Assembly: GCA_964035575.1 (NCBI GenBank) | Contig: OZ037901.1 | Span: 434,001-498,000 of the forward strand | DNA length: 64,000 nucleotides | Direction: 5' to 3' | DNA from: Rhynchopus sp. YZ270_cl-10 | Lineage: Eukaryota > Euglenozoa > Diplonemea > Diplonemida > Diplonemidae | Shown: one piece after another, positions 1-11,018 of the stretch | Layout: every line of letters starts with the position of its first letter | How positions within the stretch are numbered: position 1 is the first letter of the stretch | Position numbers and translations under genes: made by a program | Notes under the pieces: generated by a model | What the model was told of the DNA's origin: nothing | Databases searched by the model: none | Seen by the model: only the letters and a program-made list of their open reading frames with translations

Positions 1-2
1 CA

Positions 3-293
3 AATGACGTATTCGCGTCATTCACCCTTGCTGTCAACGATGCAGAGTCTCCCCTCCGCACCCAATACCGTCTCGATCCGAATAATGCACTCCTCTCCAC
101 ATCCTTCCCACAACAGGGTACCAATCTCGGAACCGGAAACCCCCTGGTCAGCACCATAGCTCCCGGTGTCCAAGTCTCACCAACACCGGCCCCAATAGAT
201 CCAAATCTATGGACGTTCTTGCAACCTGCCGGGCAATTGGAATGTCCTCTGAAGCTTTTGATAGTCGTGCTATTATTATGCATGGTTTGGTAA
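3..293 (+). CDS. C-terminal end of a secreted or membrane-anchored protein (5' part outside window)
   Basis: An open frame enters from the left edge and runs to TAA at 291-293, giving the last 96 residues of a protein. The visible part is rich in Pro, Thr, Ser and Asn and ends in a hydrophobic stretch (LKLLIVVLLLCMVW) directly before the stop. Such an ending fits a GPI-attachment signal or a membrane anchor with no cytoplasmic tail. The Thr/Pro-rich stalk before it suggests an extracellular protein. No domain is recognisable in this fragment, so the function is unknown. It lies on the same strand as all other host genes here. The frame is supported by its length and coherent composition; overlapping frames look like shadows. 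Confidence 0.55.
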   Translation, partial: NDVFASFTLAVNDAESPLRTQYRLDPNNALLSTSFPQQGTNLGTGNPLVSTIAPGVQVSPTPAPIDPNLWTFLQPAGQLECPLKLLIVVLLLCMVW

Positions 294-925
294 AGGGGGG
301 GTGGATTTGGAAAAAAAATGAGGAGTTTTTTTTTTTGTCAATTTTTTTTAACCGCTGTTTTGTTATGAGTTTTGTTTTGTTTGGGTTTCTTTCTTTGACA
401 AAAGATGGTGCTTTATACGGACGACATGGTTCTTTGAGATTCACTGTCACGAGAGGGCTTTGTATTTCAAGTCAACTTTCTTTGCCACACCCCGAGGCAT
501 GCGCCAAACCTGTGGAAAAGAGGCACCAAAGAGAAAAATGTGTTTACAGCTTCCTTACGGATACTGCAAGCATAAGGCGTTGACCGCGCTTCATTACATT
601 GCCTCTTCTCCCATCTACCTTCACTCTTCATTATCCAATGACTTTTTTCAGAAGAAAAAGCAGCTTTTTTTAGCTTTTCTCCCCCTTTCACGAGTTGATT
701 TTTCAATCAACTCAAACAAAAGAAAGACAGTAGAATAAGAAATAACAGAATCTGAGACAAAAAAAATTCTACCTTTTTTCCCACATTTTGTCACCCGCCA
801 TCCTTCTTCCCACACCTTTTTTTTTCAGACAAATTTGAACAATAAGAAAATGGCCTGTTAGGTTGTTTCGTTCATACATTGATATACACTCTATTGCTCC
901 TCCTTTTTTCCTCCCTTCCACCCAA
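294..925. other. Intergenic region with an S2 repeat and a candidate trans-splice acceptor
   Basis: AT-rich and pyrimidine-rich DNA without a credible gene. A degenerate copy of repeat family S2 lies at about 403-482 and includes GAGAGGGCTTTGTATTTCAA. A long T tract ending in CAG at 826-828 is a good splice-acceptor candidate for the LRR gene that starts at 926. Confidence 0.5.
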
Positions 926-2167
926 ATGGCGTGTACATCACGCAGCGATATCCTTGATTTATTGCAGGATGAAGAAACCGTTGATTTGACGCACACCGTA
1001 CTAAGCAAGAGCACCGCCAGGCTTGTGGCAGACCGGCTTCCGAACCTGACGAAATGCAAGCATTTGAAGATGGAGGCCTGCTACCTGGGGGATTGGTGCA
1101 GCATGCTGTCAGATGCGTTGCCGTTCTCTTCAGTTTTGAGTTTGGATTTATCGACGAATTACATAGGAGAGCGGGGCGCTGAAGATCTGTCACGCGCGTT
1201 GCCAAAGACTCATATTGACAGCTTAAATTTGTGGAGCAACGGGATAGGTGATGTAGGGCTGACTGCGATAGGCGATGTACTGCCGTTAACGAGGATTACT
1301 TCATTGAACCTAAGAAGTAACCGGATCACGCGAGTGGGGATGAAGCGGTTTGCGAGGAACGTACCCCTCAGTAATTTGACCTGCATCATCCTCCGGAACA
1401 ATACTCTGACAGACGGTGGTGTTGTCGATTTGGTGAAAAATCTGCATATGTCATCCGTCCAAATCCTTATCTTAGAAGGCGTTGCAATGAAGGACAAAGG
1501 TCTTCTCGCTATCTGCGCCCCACAGTACGAAGACCTCGGAGGAAGGAAGGGAGACGGGGAAAAAAAGCTCCCTGCAAATTCATGGCTAAAAGGGAATGTA
1601 AAGGAGATTATTACGGGGGCGCATTTGTTGAGTTTGGATGTCTCGTTTAATCAGTTTACGACAGAGTCGATTATGTTGACGGGGGAGAATTTGGTGCATT
1701 TGAATTTAACTTCGTTGAATTTGAGGAACTGTTTTATTGATGATTTGTCGGTTCGGCACTTAGCGAATGGGATGCGGGAGTCGGTGTTGACAACGTTGGT
1801 GTTAGAGGGGAATAATATCACGTCGTTGACGCCGTTTTTGAATCATCTTTCTGTGTCCTCCTTGACGTCGCTGAATGTAGCGCGGAATCAGTTGGTGGCG
1901 AAGGAGGTAGAGCCATTTCTGCGGTTCCTCAGTCACAGAAAGGATTCTCAAGATGCAGACAAAGTGAAAAGCTTTGAGGACTATCAGACCTATCAGTGCC
2001 TCGACAGATGCATGTCTGACTACGTCAAGGAGGCTGCCGCAACTCATCTCAAAACGTTCATTCTCGATGACGGTAAAGTAGAGGCCTACCCACCCCCAAA
2101 CCCAGTGGTCATAGAAGATACTACGCTCCAGCAGACCATTAATGATTCACTCAAGAAGATGAAGTAG
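926..2167 (+). CDS. Leucine-rich repeat protein (ribonuclease-inhibitor-like repeats)
   Basis: A single exon encodes 413 residues. From about residue 55 to 330 there are successive leucine-rich repeats of the ribonuclease-inhibitor/NLRC type, for example LDLSTNYIGERGAEDLSRAL, LNLWSNGIGDVGL and LNLRSNRITRVGM, followed by a diverged stretch and then LNLRNCFIDD and LVLEGNNIT. These repeats form a curved solenoid that binds proteins; no enzymatic domain is present. The C-terminal 80 residues are not repeats. I chose the ATG at 926 (protein MACTSRSD...) because the frame upstream of it opens only with a TTG and lies in a pyrimidine-rich leader. A pyrimidine tract plus AG at 827-828 could be the trans-splice site. 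No partner can be inferred from the neighbours. Confidence 0.85.
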   Translation: MACTSRSDILDLLQDEETVDLTHTVLSKSTARLVADRLPNLTKCKHLKMEACYLGDWCSMLSDALPFSSVLSLDLSTNYIGERGAEDLSRALPKTHIDSLNLWSNGIGDVGLTAIGDVLPLTRITSLNLRSNRITRVGMKRFARNVPLSNLTCIILRNNTLTDGGVVDLVKNLHMSSVQILILEGVAMKDKGLLAICAPQYEDLGGRKGDGEKKLPANSWLKGNVKEIITGAHLLSLDVSFNQFTTESIMLTGENLVHLNLTSLNLRNCFIDDLSVRHLANGMRESVLTTLVLEGNNITSLTPFLNHLSVSSLTSLNVARNQLVAKEVEPFLRFLSHRKDSQDADKVKSFEDYQTYQCLDRCMSDYVKEAAATHLKTFILDDGKVEAYPPPNPVVIEDTTLQQTINDSLKKMK

Positions 2168-2429
2168 GGGGTTTTTGTGCGATTTTTTTTGAAAAAAATA
2201 GAAAAGCAACTTTCTAGTTGTGTTATGGAGGGGGTCAAAAGATGTGGTGCATTCATCTTTCAATGGTTTTTTCTTTTTTTGTCCCGCAGTCCTGTTTACA
2301 TTGGTCTGGGTTTTAGATTTTGCACAATTTGAACAATTTGAACAACACCTTTTTTTTGCTCATTTTCCTCCAAAATCTCGTTCACTCCCTATTCATACCA
2401 GATTCATAGTGATTGTTCAAAGCATAACA

Positions 2430-3467
2430 ATGTCTTCTGTCCACGCAGTTGCCGCATTTGACGGAAAGAAGGTTGTCGAGGACTACACCTACGAGATTCG
2501 TGACCTCTGTGCACACGATGTTGAGATTAAAATCACCCACTGCGGTGTGTGTGCCTCTGATGTCCACCTTGTGGACCAGGATTGGGGGTCCAAGCAGGAT
2601 AGACCTTTGGTGCCTGGTCATGAGATTGTTGGGACTGTGGTGCGTGCGGGGCCGGAGTCTGTGCTGAAGGTGGGACAGCGTGTAGGATCTGGATGGCAGG
2701 TGGGGAGCTGTGGAGACTGTGTGCAGTGCAACCGTGGTGTGACGCAGCACTGCCCGAAGATGGAGCAGACGATGCAGGGGCTGCACTCCATCTCGGGTAC
2801 CCGCAACTACGGAGGCTTTGCGGACCGCATCATGGTCGACTCACGCTTCGCATACGTCATCCCTGAGGAGCTCAACTCTGCCGAGGCTGCACCGCTCCTC
2901 TGCGCTGGACTCACCGTGTTCTCCCCCCTCAAGCGCCTCGGTGGTGGTGCCGGATCCCGTGTGGGTGTTGTGGGCATCGGAGGTCTTGGCCATCTCGGAG
3001 TGCAGTTCTCGAAGGCCCTCGGCCACAAGGTGACTGCAATCTCGCATTCGCCCGACAAAGAGGAGTTCGCCCGCAAGCTTGGAGCGGATGAATTCCTCAA
3101 CAGTGGAGACGCCAAGGCAATGGAGGAGGCGGCCAACAGCCTCGACTTCCTGCTTGTCACCATCAGCGCGAACATCAACTGGGATCAGTACCTCTCTCTT
3201 CTTGATGTGGAGGGCACTGCATGTCTGTGTGGGATTCCCACAAAGAAGCTGGAGATCACTGCGCTTGGGCTTGTGTTCCGTCGTATCTCTGTAACAGGGT
3301 CGCTCCTGTCCTCCCCAGATGAGGCACGTGAGATGCTTGACCTTGCTGCAAAGAAGAACATCGCCTCGATTGTCACAGAACTCCCGTTCAAGCAGGCCAA
3401 CGAATCCCTGGACCGTGTTCGTGAGGGCAAGCCGCGTTTCCGTGACGTTCTGGTCATGGACCAGTAA
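2430..3467 (+). CDS. Zinc-dependent alcohol dehydrogenase, cinnamyl-alcohol-dehydrogenase-like
   Basis: 345 residues, the normal length for medium-chain alcohol dehydrogenases of the CAD/YahK group. These enzymes interconvert aldehydes and alcohols with NADP(H) in the cytosol. Catalytic zinc ligands are visible in GVCASDVH and GHEIVG. Structural zinc cysteines are visible in CGDCVQCNRGVTQHC. The Rossmann dinucleotide loop is GIGGLGHLG, preceded by the usual GAG segment. All key residues are present, so the enzyme should be active; the substrate cannot be told from sequence. ATG 2430 is chosen because the protein then begins at the usual distance before the catalytic cysteine; the frame extends upstream only through low-complexity leader. 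The gene is a single exon 262 bases after the LRR gene, with an acceptor-like CCGCAG at about 2284-2289. Confidence 0.93.
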   Translation: MSSVHAVAAFDGKKVVEDYTYEIRDLCAHDVEIKITHCGVCASDVHLVDQDWGSKQDRPLVPGHEIVGTVVRAGPESVLKVGQRVGSGWQVGSCGDCVQCNRGVTQHCPKMEQTMQGLHSISGTRNYGGFADRIMVDSRFAYVIPEELNSAEAAPLLCAGLTVFSPLKRLGGGAGSRVGVVGIGGLGHLGVQFSKALGHKVTAISHSPDKEEFARKLGADEFLNSGDAKAMEEAANSLDFLLVTISANINWDQYLSLLDVEGTACLCGIPTKKLEITALGLVFRRISVTGSLLSSPDEAREMLDLAAKKNIASIVTELPFKQANESLDRVREGKPRFRDVLVMDQ

Positions 3468-3669
3468 ATAAGGAGAAAATTAATGTGCGCCTGAAAATGA
3501 GAATGATCAGTGTGTAATCAGTGCAGGGGGAAAAACAAAAATGTATTTCCTTGCGCTAGTACGTCACTTTTGCTATTCTCTTTTTTTTGGCAATTTTTTT
3601 GTCTTTTTTGTTTCATTTTGTGACCGAGTGCTCTATCTCCCACCCCTACCTACATTGGATTTTTGTTTT

Positions 3670-3711
3670 CCCTCTCTTGACAGTGTACCAAGGTACACTG
3701 TCAAGAGAGGG
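3670..3711. repeat. Perfect 20-bp inverted repeat at the S2 core
   Basis: The arms CCCTCTCTTGACAGTGTACC and GGTACACTGTCAAGAGAGGG are exact reverse complements separated by two A residues. The right arm is the core of dispersed family S2 (GGTACACTGT followed by GAGAGGG), so this copy was built by inverted duplication of that core or is a hairpin-forming variant. Confidence 0.75.
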
Positions 3712-4336
3712 CTGTTTTTTTTTTCAGGTCAACTTTTTTTCTCTTTTTATTGAATAAAATATTGCATTCGTGTTAAATAGTATTCATATTTCACTCCCCC
3801 TGACCTGGAGACACGCGTTTTCTTCCCTCGCTACGCTCGAGGAAATAAACTGTGACTCAGTCCGGGAGCGTGAAATAATGGGAATCTCATTTCGCGAATA
3901 AATAGGTTATTTTTCTTTTTTCTTTTTTTCTTTTTCTTGCAGTGTTTTTGCAAAGAGGAATATTGTATTGGTGTAATCCTTGGAGCACACTAATACAACC
4001 ATTTCAAAAAATATGATCAAAGGGGAAAAAGGGCAAAGACACGACTGTCTTTGTGATGACACTATAGTCTTTTCCTATATATCCGCCAATGGCAGGCAAA
4101 TGTCGCTCTTTCGCTCTTTGGGCCGCTACGCAAGCCAACGGTTGGGTTTTTTGTGAAAATGAAACAGCAAACAGCAACAATCCCAAAGAGAAACAAAGCT
4201 CTGTCGCACTCTTTTAGGGCTGTCTGTAAAAAAGGCAAAAAAAGGCAAAAAAAAAAAAAAAAATGAACACTCCCTCTCTCCTTTGTTTTGATGGCACAGC
4301 ACACAGAGGCTTAGGTTCATCGTACAAAGATTTCTT

Positions 4337-4370
<34 letters not shown>

Positions 4371-4799
4371 ATGACATTTTTTTCGTGCGGTTTAGGACGT
4401 TTCAATTCAATTCTTTTCCTTCTGGTTCAGATTCCCAAAGGAAACGAAGGTGTGCGGTCAAGCATACCTTCTCATTGGTTTTATAACAATCGCGGTGAAT
4501 ACAGTCTCGCATGGCATGTACACCAAACCCTATGAGAACAAAATACCACTACAGTAACTCACAAAAGTCCCACCCTAATAAAAGGGCGGTTATTAGGCGT
4601 GGCTTTTGATGATTCACTGTTGTGATAAAAAAAGGGCTTCGGCCAAACATTGAGTACATACCCTAGGTTCTCCAAGCGGGGCCTTAGGCGATTGTCGACA
4701 CAAAAAAGGCCTTTTTCCCCTTACTTTGCATTTTCCCAAAAAGAAATGATTCTGTTCATGATCTTTGTCACTCTGATCCTTTCTATTCGCATCATTTTT

Positions 4800-5453
4800 T
4801 CAGATGCAAATCATGAAAATGGATTGTAGGACTACATCATCACCTTGGGCCCTTCCCACAGCGGTGGAAACCTCCTCTTCCAAATCACGTTCGCGCTGTT
4901 GGTAGCAATGATCAATTAATGGAGCAATCGGCACGAAGTTGCGTACCATCCAGAAGGATATGTACTCTTCTCCAACAGTCCCCTTGATGTATTGTGGAGA
5001 AACTCTTCTCACAGCAGCTAGTACTTGTGCAGATGGTCCCGCTCCATTGAGTTGCAGAAGTGCCAGTACGCTCCGTCCTTCCCGCTCATCATTGCACTCT
5101 GTTATGCGCGCTCCATTCAAATAGAAAGATGCGAAGGATCCAAAGATTTTGTGCAAATTTCAGCCCCGAACTTCCCTCTTGCCCCACTCCGTCCACGATT
5201 TGACTCGCGATATCACTCGGGAGCGCCAGCGCGTCCTGCCATCGTAGTTTCAAATCGCCTCCGTTGGGTCCTATAACAACACCGTCAAAATCCTCAGCAG
5301 TACTGCTGGCAGGAGTCGGGTCGGTAAAACATGGTACTGTTCCGCGGAGTGATACACTGGGTTCCCAATAACTGCAGGGCAAAAGGCGTTGGCAATTTCA
5401 TCGCGAGCGAGCGCGCACCTGTGGGTAAACTGTGCCCAAGGTACACTGTTCAC
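4800..5453 (-). pseudogene. Degenerate protein-coding relic, family unknown
   Basis: On the minus strand, adjacent reading frames each show protein-like composition over 60-118 codons and change frame within the region, as expected of an old, broken coding sequence. An S2 repeat fragment overlaps its 3' side (about 4801-4836). I do not recognise the family and do not attempt a reconstruction. It could be a transposase remnant; chance open frames cannot be excluded. Confidence 0.3.
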
Positions 5454-5608
5454 GAGAAGGGCTTTGTATTTTTTTGTCAGAGGTCAATCGGAGGTGCATC
5501 TCCCTTCCACCTCAGGCACATTAACAACTACCATTTTTTTGGTACACTGTCACGATGGCTTTGTATTTCCCTACCTTTTTTTTGAACAGGAATACACAAA
5601 ACATTACC

Positions 5609-7672
5609 ATGACCCTTTCCGACCGTGTTACCATACGATGGAAGCTCTTTGGTGGGATAGGCATCATAGGGTCGGTGTTGCTGTTGGTGATGGGGTATAA
5701 TTTGGCGAGTTTAACGGAGGACAATCGGTTGGAGGAGATTGACTTTCAGAGCAGGCGTGACACAGGGTTGATGCAGAAGAGATACAAATCCTGCGAAGCC
5801 CAGCGCAAATCCATGGCAGAAAGCAAAGGCGGCAAAGTGGACACAATCGACTTCCTCAACCTCGACATCAAAGGCTCAGAAGAGCAGATCGCCACAGCAC
5901 AACGCATGATACAACTCACCAGCACCCTCCACACAGAATGCGAAGACAAACGCAGCGAGCTCACAAATCAGCTCGAAACAAGAACTACGGTATGTAGTCT
6001 AAAAGGTTGTTCCTCACCTTGGAACGCGAAAGGTTCGATATCCAATATATTTATGTCACCTCATGAAATGGAGGAAATAGAAACAAAGCATTTTGAACAC
6101 ACTCGCGGTTCTAGGGACGAACCGCGCTGCAGAGCCACTCCTTCGAGGTGTGCGTTTCACCACAACCTCTCCCACGGGTTTTATCGTGTGATGAGTGTTA
6201 AGTTTCTATTTCCCAGCGGTCATCTGTTTTAGAAGTTGCGGACGTTTCTTTTTTGGAAAAAAAATTCTGTTGCGCCGTAACAGAACTCAAAGGGGTAGCG
6301 TAGCCCCGGAATAAAACATAGAAATTGTTCTCTTTTTTCAATCCATTCCAACATAACCAATTCAACAGACCCTTGACGAGCTCCAAGAAAGCATCACTGC
6401 ACTGAAGCTCAGTCTGAAAGCTCCACAGAGTATGTACAAAGAGCAGCCCCCCACAGAGTTCCCACTTTTTTTTTCCCACCTTTCCTGAATTTTCGCTGAA
6501 ATGGTGATACAGCGCACACTTTTTTATACCCCCAAAAAAAATGAGAACAGGTGCACACTATCATCCCAACTGGATCACATTGTACTAACAAGGCGTCTCT
6601 CTCTTTTTAGTTGTAGTGGTTGACTTATATTTTTCGACGTGACTTACTTTCACAACGGCAACCACCCCTCCTCCCCCCCCACAGTGAAGCACGCCCAGCA
6701 GGTGAAGATCCTTAAGGGCTACGTCCGCATCCTGCGTCTGGAGAACGACGCCCTGCAGAAGCGCATTGATGCAAAGGTCGAACTCACTAAGCGCAACAAC
6801 GAAGAGCGCAGAAAGCAGGAGGCCCTCCAACGCAAGCAGGCACTCTCAGATGAAGAGGCTGCCAAGGAACGCGAGGAGGAGCTTGAAAAAGAACGCGAGA
6901 GCAAGCACACTAAGGTACACACCCATTTTTATTATCTTTTTTTTTTTTTTTTTATTTGAAAGATTTGGCAGGCGACATAAGGTCTCCCCCCCACGCAATC
7001 GGATGCACCTTATTTGTCATCTCTCTGCGGCGCCGACAGCCTCGGTCGGGTGGCATATATTTTTCTCATCTTTCGAGCTCTTTTGTGACCAAGAGAGGAC
7101 TGTACCGAAATTTTGGTGGGTTTTTTTTCTCCCTGCAACACCGTTTCCCCTCTTTAGTTTACCATTGTGGGAAACACTCTAGATCTTAGATTCACATACA
7201 AAATGTGCACAAAATAATGGGAGCTTTTTTTTGTATTTACACATCACATAACCACAATACTTCACAGTACAACCTGGACAACAACGAGATTGACAGACTC
7301 GTTGGTGATGGTGACGCTCCAGCACGCAAGAAGACAGCCAACAAGATTGAAGAGTACGACGGCGATACTGATGCTGCGAATGATGGCAAGAAGGAGCGCA
7401 TGGAAGAGAAGGAAGAGACTGTCAAAGAGAAGAAGGAGGAGACTGCTAAGGAGGAAAAGAAGGAAGACAAGGAAGACAAGCAGGAGAAGAAAGAGGAGAC
7501 TGATATGGCGAAGAAAGAAGAAAAAGAAGACAAGCAGGAGGATGCCAAAGACGAAAAGAAAGAGGAAGCGTCCCCTAAGGAAGAGAAGGCAGAAGAAGAC
7601 AAGAAAGGGGAGGACAAGAAGGAAGACGAGCCTGCAGCAGACAAGAAGGAAGAGAAGAAGGACGAAGCGTGA
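5609..7672 (+). CDS. Membrane-anchored coiled-coil protein with Lys/Glu-rich tail (4 exons)
   Basis: Exons 5609-5989, 6369-6429, 6685-6914 and 7268-7672 join in frame to 358 residues. Introns begin GTATGT, GTATGT and GTACAC and end in AACAG, CACAG and CACAG. The protein has a short basic N-terminus, one membrane segment at about residues 16-34 (FGGIGIIGSVLLLVMGYNLA), a long charged coiled coil (about 50-225), and a tail from 225 on made almost only of Lys, Glu, Asp and Ala. This suggests a type II membrane protein with a highly charged coil, perhaps a tether or Golgi/ER matrix protein. No family is recognised. Intron 1 contains an S1 repeat (6055-6213). ATG 5609 follows a pyrimidine tract ending in ACAG at 5589, a good trans-splice site 19 bases upstream. 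Confidence 0.75.
6055..6213 (+). repeat. S1 dispersed repeat, copy 1 (in an intron)
   Basis: About 160 bp starting GTCACCTCATGAA and ending GTTTCTATTTCC. The inner ends are inverted: GGAAATAGAAAC near 6070 and GTTTCTATTTCC at 6202-6213. The middle carries a self-complementary block around GCGGTTCTAGGGACGAACCG. Copies with high similarity occur at 56061-56860 and 60418-60594. The short terminal inverted repeats suggest a MITE-like element rather than a SINE. Confidence 0.75.
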
Positions 7673-9184
7673 TACCTCTCATGCGGCCTACTCTATATCT
7701 CTCTCTCTTGACCTTGCAGATGTACACCACCATGTGTCTGCAACGTTCTCTTTCTCAGCTTCTGAGAGGTGTGCACGACTGAGGACAAAATAAAATACGA
7801 ACCTCTGTGGGGAAGGGTGGGAGAACGGGGATGGGGGGGGGAAAGGGAAAACTCGGCAACAAAAAAAATTACACTATTTTTTTTTTCTTTTCTCCGCGCT
7901 TTCCTTTTTTTTTTCAACAAAATGAAAAAAAGGAAGCGCGCTTTTATAATAAAAAATTACCGAAATAAGTAACAAACCCCTTCCTGCTGTACGATGCCAA
8001 CGTGCAAGCAGGGGGGAATGCCACTGCCCCCGCTTCTGATTTCCCCCCAACAAGAAATGTGATGCCAAAAAACCTGGACAAGATATCACATTTTGTGAAG
8101 AGTACGGACCAGCGTGGACACTGCCTTTTTGTGCTTTATTCAAACGGGGTTTTTTTAATTTCTATCTTTCCTGATAACGTTTATCAAATCATAAGTTTGG
8201 ATGAGTCAAGTGTGTCGTATCAGTTGTGTGCGTAGGATGGAACCGTGCATGTTTCTCCTGCACCACACCTATAGAGTCTGCGCATTTACCAAACTTTGTA
8301 CCTTTGTGTGTCTTTCTTTTAAGGAAAGATGTGTGTGTGCACGAAGCACAATGAATTATCTTTCAAGTATTCTCTGTTTTTCGGAAAGGTGGCTAAGCAT
8401 GTGAGACTTAGGTTCATCTTATAAACATTTTCTTTTTGTCTTACTGGGTATGTTCTATCCCAAGAGATGTTAGGTGGGGGGGGAGGGTTGGGTAATGGGG
8501 GGGTGTTCACCTGGTATAACTGCCATGTGTTCCTCAGGGGTGGGGAGGGGTTATCTTCGATGTGGTGAACGCAGGCCACGGAAGCAGGCGTGCATTGTGA
8601 TACCTGATTTTTTTTTTGAAGATGTGTGTGTGTGATAAAAGTCTTCAGCGCACTATTTTTCATTTTTTTTTCTCTCTCTGCAGTGCGCAAGTGTGCACAC
8701 TCTTTCATTTTGCACAGCAACCTTTTTGACTGACCCGGCCCAACTTAGTTTTTTGCCTGTACATCGAGATTTTTTGAAAACGTTTGCATAAAAAGTCGGA
8801 AAGTGGAACATTGCAATTTGTCTTTTTTTTTCCTTTTGCATCACTACAACTGGTGTGGTCAGCGGTCCACGGTAAACTCGTGGTTGAACCACGGGAGAAC
8901 CCTGGGGAACCTTCGGGATGATTAACCCTGGTGGAACCTTGGTTGAACCACGGGAAGAACCCCTGGGCGAACTGGGTTCTCTGACCGCACCAACACGCGC
9001 CTCTATAAAGAAAAAATATATACCTACGCACGGTCTCTATCCTTTCTCGGATTGGGGTGATTTTGCTATAACCGAACACGAATAAAAAAAAATTCCCCCC
9101 TACCCTCTCCCCCACCTCTTTATCTTCACATCCCGACTACGATATGCAACACTTTATCCACTTCCAGCCCCCCCCTACACAACA
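7673..9184. other. Intergenic region with S4 and S7 repeats
   Basis: No credible gene. It holds S4-type repeats at about 8322-8370 and 8386-8440 (GGTGGCTAAGCATG...GACTTAGGTTCATCTTATAA) and the S7 inverted-repeat element at 8851-8992. A pyrimidine-rich stretch ends in CCAG at 9167, 18 bases before the next start codon, and is a candidate acceptor. Confidence 0.5.
8851..8992. mobile_element. Small inverted-repeat element (S7)
   Basis: About 142 bp bounded by TGGTGTGGTCAG on the left and CTGACCGCACCA on the right, which are near-perfect inverted repeats. The inside repeats the motif GGTTGAACCACGG twice. A related fragment, with GTCAGCGGTCCACGG and GGTTGAACCACGG, lies at about 38075-38115. No clear target duplication is visible. 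It is a MITE-type candidate. Confidence 0.55.
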
Positions 9185-10453
9185 ATGCCTCCAGAGGAAA
9201 TGCCCGAAGTAACTTTATTGGACGCACTAATTAAAATTAAGGGCCTGAAAGCCGAGCTTCTCCATGTCAAACAGGAACAACAGCGGCAGTTGGATGCGTT
9301 GACGGAACAGTTAACACGCCTTGAGGCACATCATTTACAGGACAGACGACGCCTCCTTGCCTCTGCGCGAAGCCGAGAAGCGTTGATCCTCTCTGAGGTT
9401 GACCCTGAAACACATGTCAAAATGGATGCATATGACAACCTCAAACGCGACCACGACGCACACAACAACACCCTACAGCGTTCCCACAGAGAAGAGGTCA
9501 GGGTCTACGAAGCACGTCTAGCCGAGCTCTCAACCTCCTGCGACTCGCTCAACGCGAAGGTAGAGTTCTTTAAACAGCGTGCGGCGCTGGAGGAGGATGA
9601 AGCCTCGCTCCTCCGTGCAGCGCTAGACAGCAAACGCGAGGTCGACAGAAGAGACGAACCGAATCAGGCCTTCGAATTCGCGATATTCCTCCTCTGCCAG
9701 GTCCGCGATGCCTGCGGCAGTGGTGTCGTCGATGCTGTTATCATGCGCACCCTCAAAGCCTCCTCCTTCGTAAAAGACCTTACCATCGATGTGCTCTCTC
9801 TTCTTGCAGACCACCTCCCCGGCTTTGACGTACACCGTGCAGAGGTACGGCTTGCGGTACGCGAAGGGGACCATGGTTTCGACTCCCCAGGGGACTGCGG
9901 GGATGACAACCGACCCAACATCGCATCCCCCGAAGCAAACATGACCCGCCTCTCCAACGGCAGAAAGCTTGTCGAGCAAGCAATGTACCTACAACAAAAG
10001 GCTGAAGAGCTCCGCCGCTCCCGTTCCAACGAAAGCGCCTGTTGGGATGGATTATCAAAAACCCCGATACGAGAGAAAACCCGAGGAGGGCTCCGCTCTC
10101 CACATAGCCCGGGTCCTGCGTTGCCACTACCACGAACTCCGGTGCAGCAGAGAAGGGGGAGGGGGAGGGATGCGGAGAGGGACCGCCCCTGGGCACAGAA
10201 CTGGGCACGGTATTGGAGTTCGTGGAAGGATGGGCATGGGCCTCATGGTGGTGGTGGTGGGGGAGGAGGAGGGGGAGGAGCAGCTGCCCTACACACTGAA
10301 CGAAGCCGCTCCGCGAACGTCTTCTCCCCACCAGCCTCAAGAAAGAGGCGAACATCATCCGCACCTCATAGGACCCCGCAAGGAGGAGGGGGTGGTGCGC
10401 ATAGACGAAGCTACAACGTAGCTCCTCCACCGAGGCCGAGTTGGCCGCTGTGA
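9185..10453 (+). CDS. Coiled-coil protein with low-complexity C-terminus, unknown function
   Basis: 422 residues in one exon. Residues about 10-150 are strongly charged and heptad-like (for example LKAELLHVKQEQQRQLDAL), indicating a long coiled coil. A more compact part follows (about 155-230). From about 280 the chain is rich in Arg, Ser, Pro and Gly, with two glycine runs. No family is recognised; a centrosomal, basal-body or scaffold role would fit the architecture, but nothing proves it. The codon composition shifts in the G-rich tail, and a second long frame overlaps there (about 9969-10421), so the exact C-terminus is less certain than the coil. ATG 9185 follows CCAG at 9167. Confidence 0.7.
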   Translation: MPPEEMPEVTLLDALIKIKGLKAELLHVKQEQQRQLDALTEQLTRLEAHHLQDRRRLLASARSREALILSEVDPETHVKMDAYDNLKRDHDAHNNTLQRSHREEVRVYEARLAELSTSCDSLNAKVEFFKQRAALEEDEASLLRAALDSKREVDRRDEPNQAFEFAIFLLCQVRDACGSGVVDAVIMRTLKASSFVKDLTIDVLSLLADHLPGFDVHRAEVRLAVREGDHGFDSPGDCGDDNRPNIASPEANMTRLSNGRKLVEQAMYLQQKAEELRRSRSNESACWDGLSKTPIREKTRGGLRSPHSPGPALPLPRTPVQQRRGRGRDAERDRPWAQNWARYWSSWKDGHGPHGGGGGGGGGGGAAALHTERSRSANVFSPPASRKRRTSSAPHRTPQGGGGGAHRRSYNVAPPPRPSWPL

Positions 10454-11018
10454 GGGAGGGTGTGACAAAAAAAAGTAGATAATGTGTGGCTGAGCGGGGG
10501 GTGCGAATTCAGCCCTCGAAATTTGGCGTGGGATCACCCCAGACCCAATTTGTGTTTCTGCAGTCGATGCCTTCCGTAGCACAAAAAAAAGAGGCTGGTT
10601 AATGATTAACGTTACGAATAGGTTTAACCTAAGGTGGGTAAGGCGGTTTTGCCGACATAACAAAAAAGATTGTGGAGATTGCACAAACTGTGACAACGCA
10701 ACCCCGAGGCAACTACACTACTCCAACAATTTATCAAAAAAGCCTTCGGGCGACATTGTGTACAGAACCCGTCCTTGGACAGGGTGATTGTCGAAACTAC
10801 AAAAAACAATATACAACCTAGTGGGTAGACTCTAGCATCTCTCGATGGAGATGAGGTGTGCGCTTTTGGGTGACATTTTTTTCTCTTCTTTTGATACAAA
10901 AAATCCCCCATTTTTCCCATAGAAATTCTAGAGAGTTAAAAAAAAAGGTTTTTGTTTTATACCACATTGCTATATCTCCAAAAAAACATCTCTCTTTTTT
11001 GCAGGTAAAAAAGGAAAT
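10454..11018. other. Intergenic region with S6 and S3 repeats
   Basis: Two short repeats sit back to back: S6 (about 10668-10738; GAGGCAACTACACTACTCCA) and S3 (about 10741-10803; CTTCGGGCGACATTGTGTAC, ending GATTGTCGAAACTAC). The same S6 sequence recurs at about 46279-46343. A T tract ending GCAG at 11004 precedes the next start codon. Confidence 0.55.

Larger units (their letters stand above)
3468..5608. other. Intergenic region, repeat-rich
   Basis: No intact gene. It holds S2 repeat copies at about 3683-3738, 4801-4836, 5436-5478 and 5540-5575, an S3 copy at 4634-4706, a 20-bp-arm palindrome at 3670-3711, a possible small inverted-repeat element near 3783-3880, and a degenerate minus-strand coding relic at about 4800-5453. 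The pyrimidine tract and AG at 5588-5589 probably serve the next gene. Confidence 0.5.

Noticed and set aside
3783-3880. Inverted-repeat element with ATTTCACTCCCCCTG ends
   Set aside because: The arms match only loosely and no target duplication is seen, so it is mentioned only as a possibility in the spacer entry.
7237-7644. Ser-rich minus-strand frame
   Set aside because: Antisense of the Lys/Glu-rich tail of the four-exon membrane protein.
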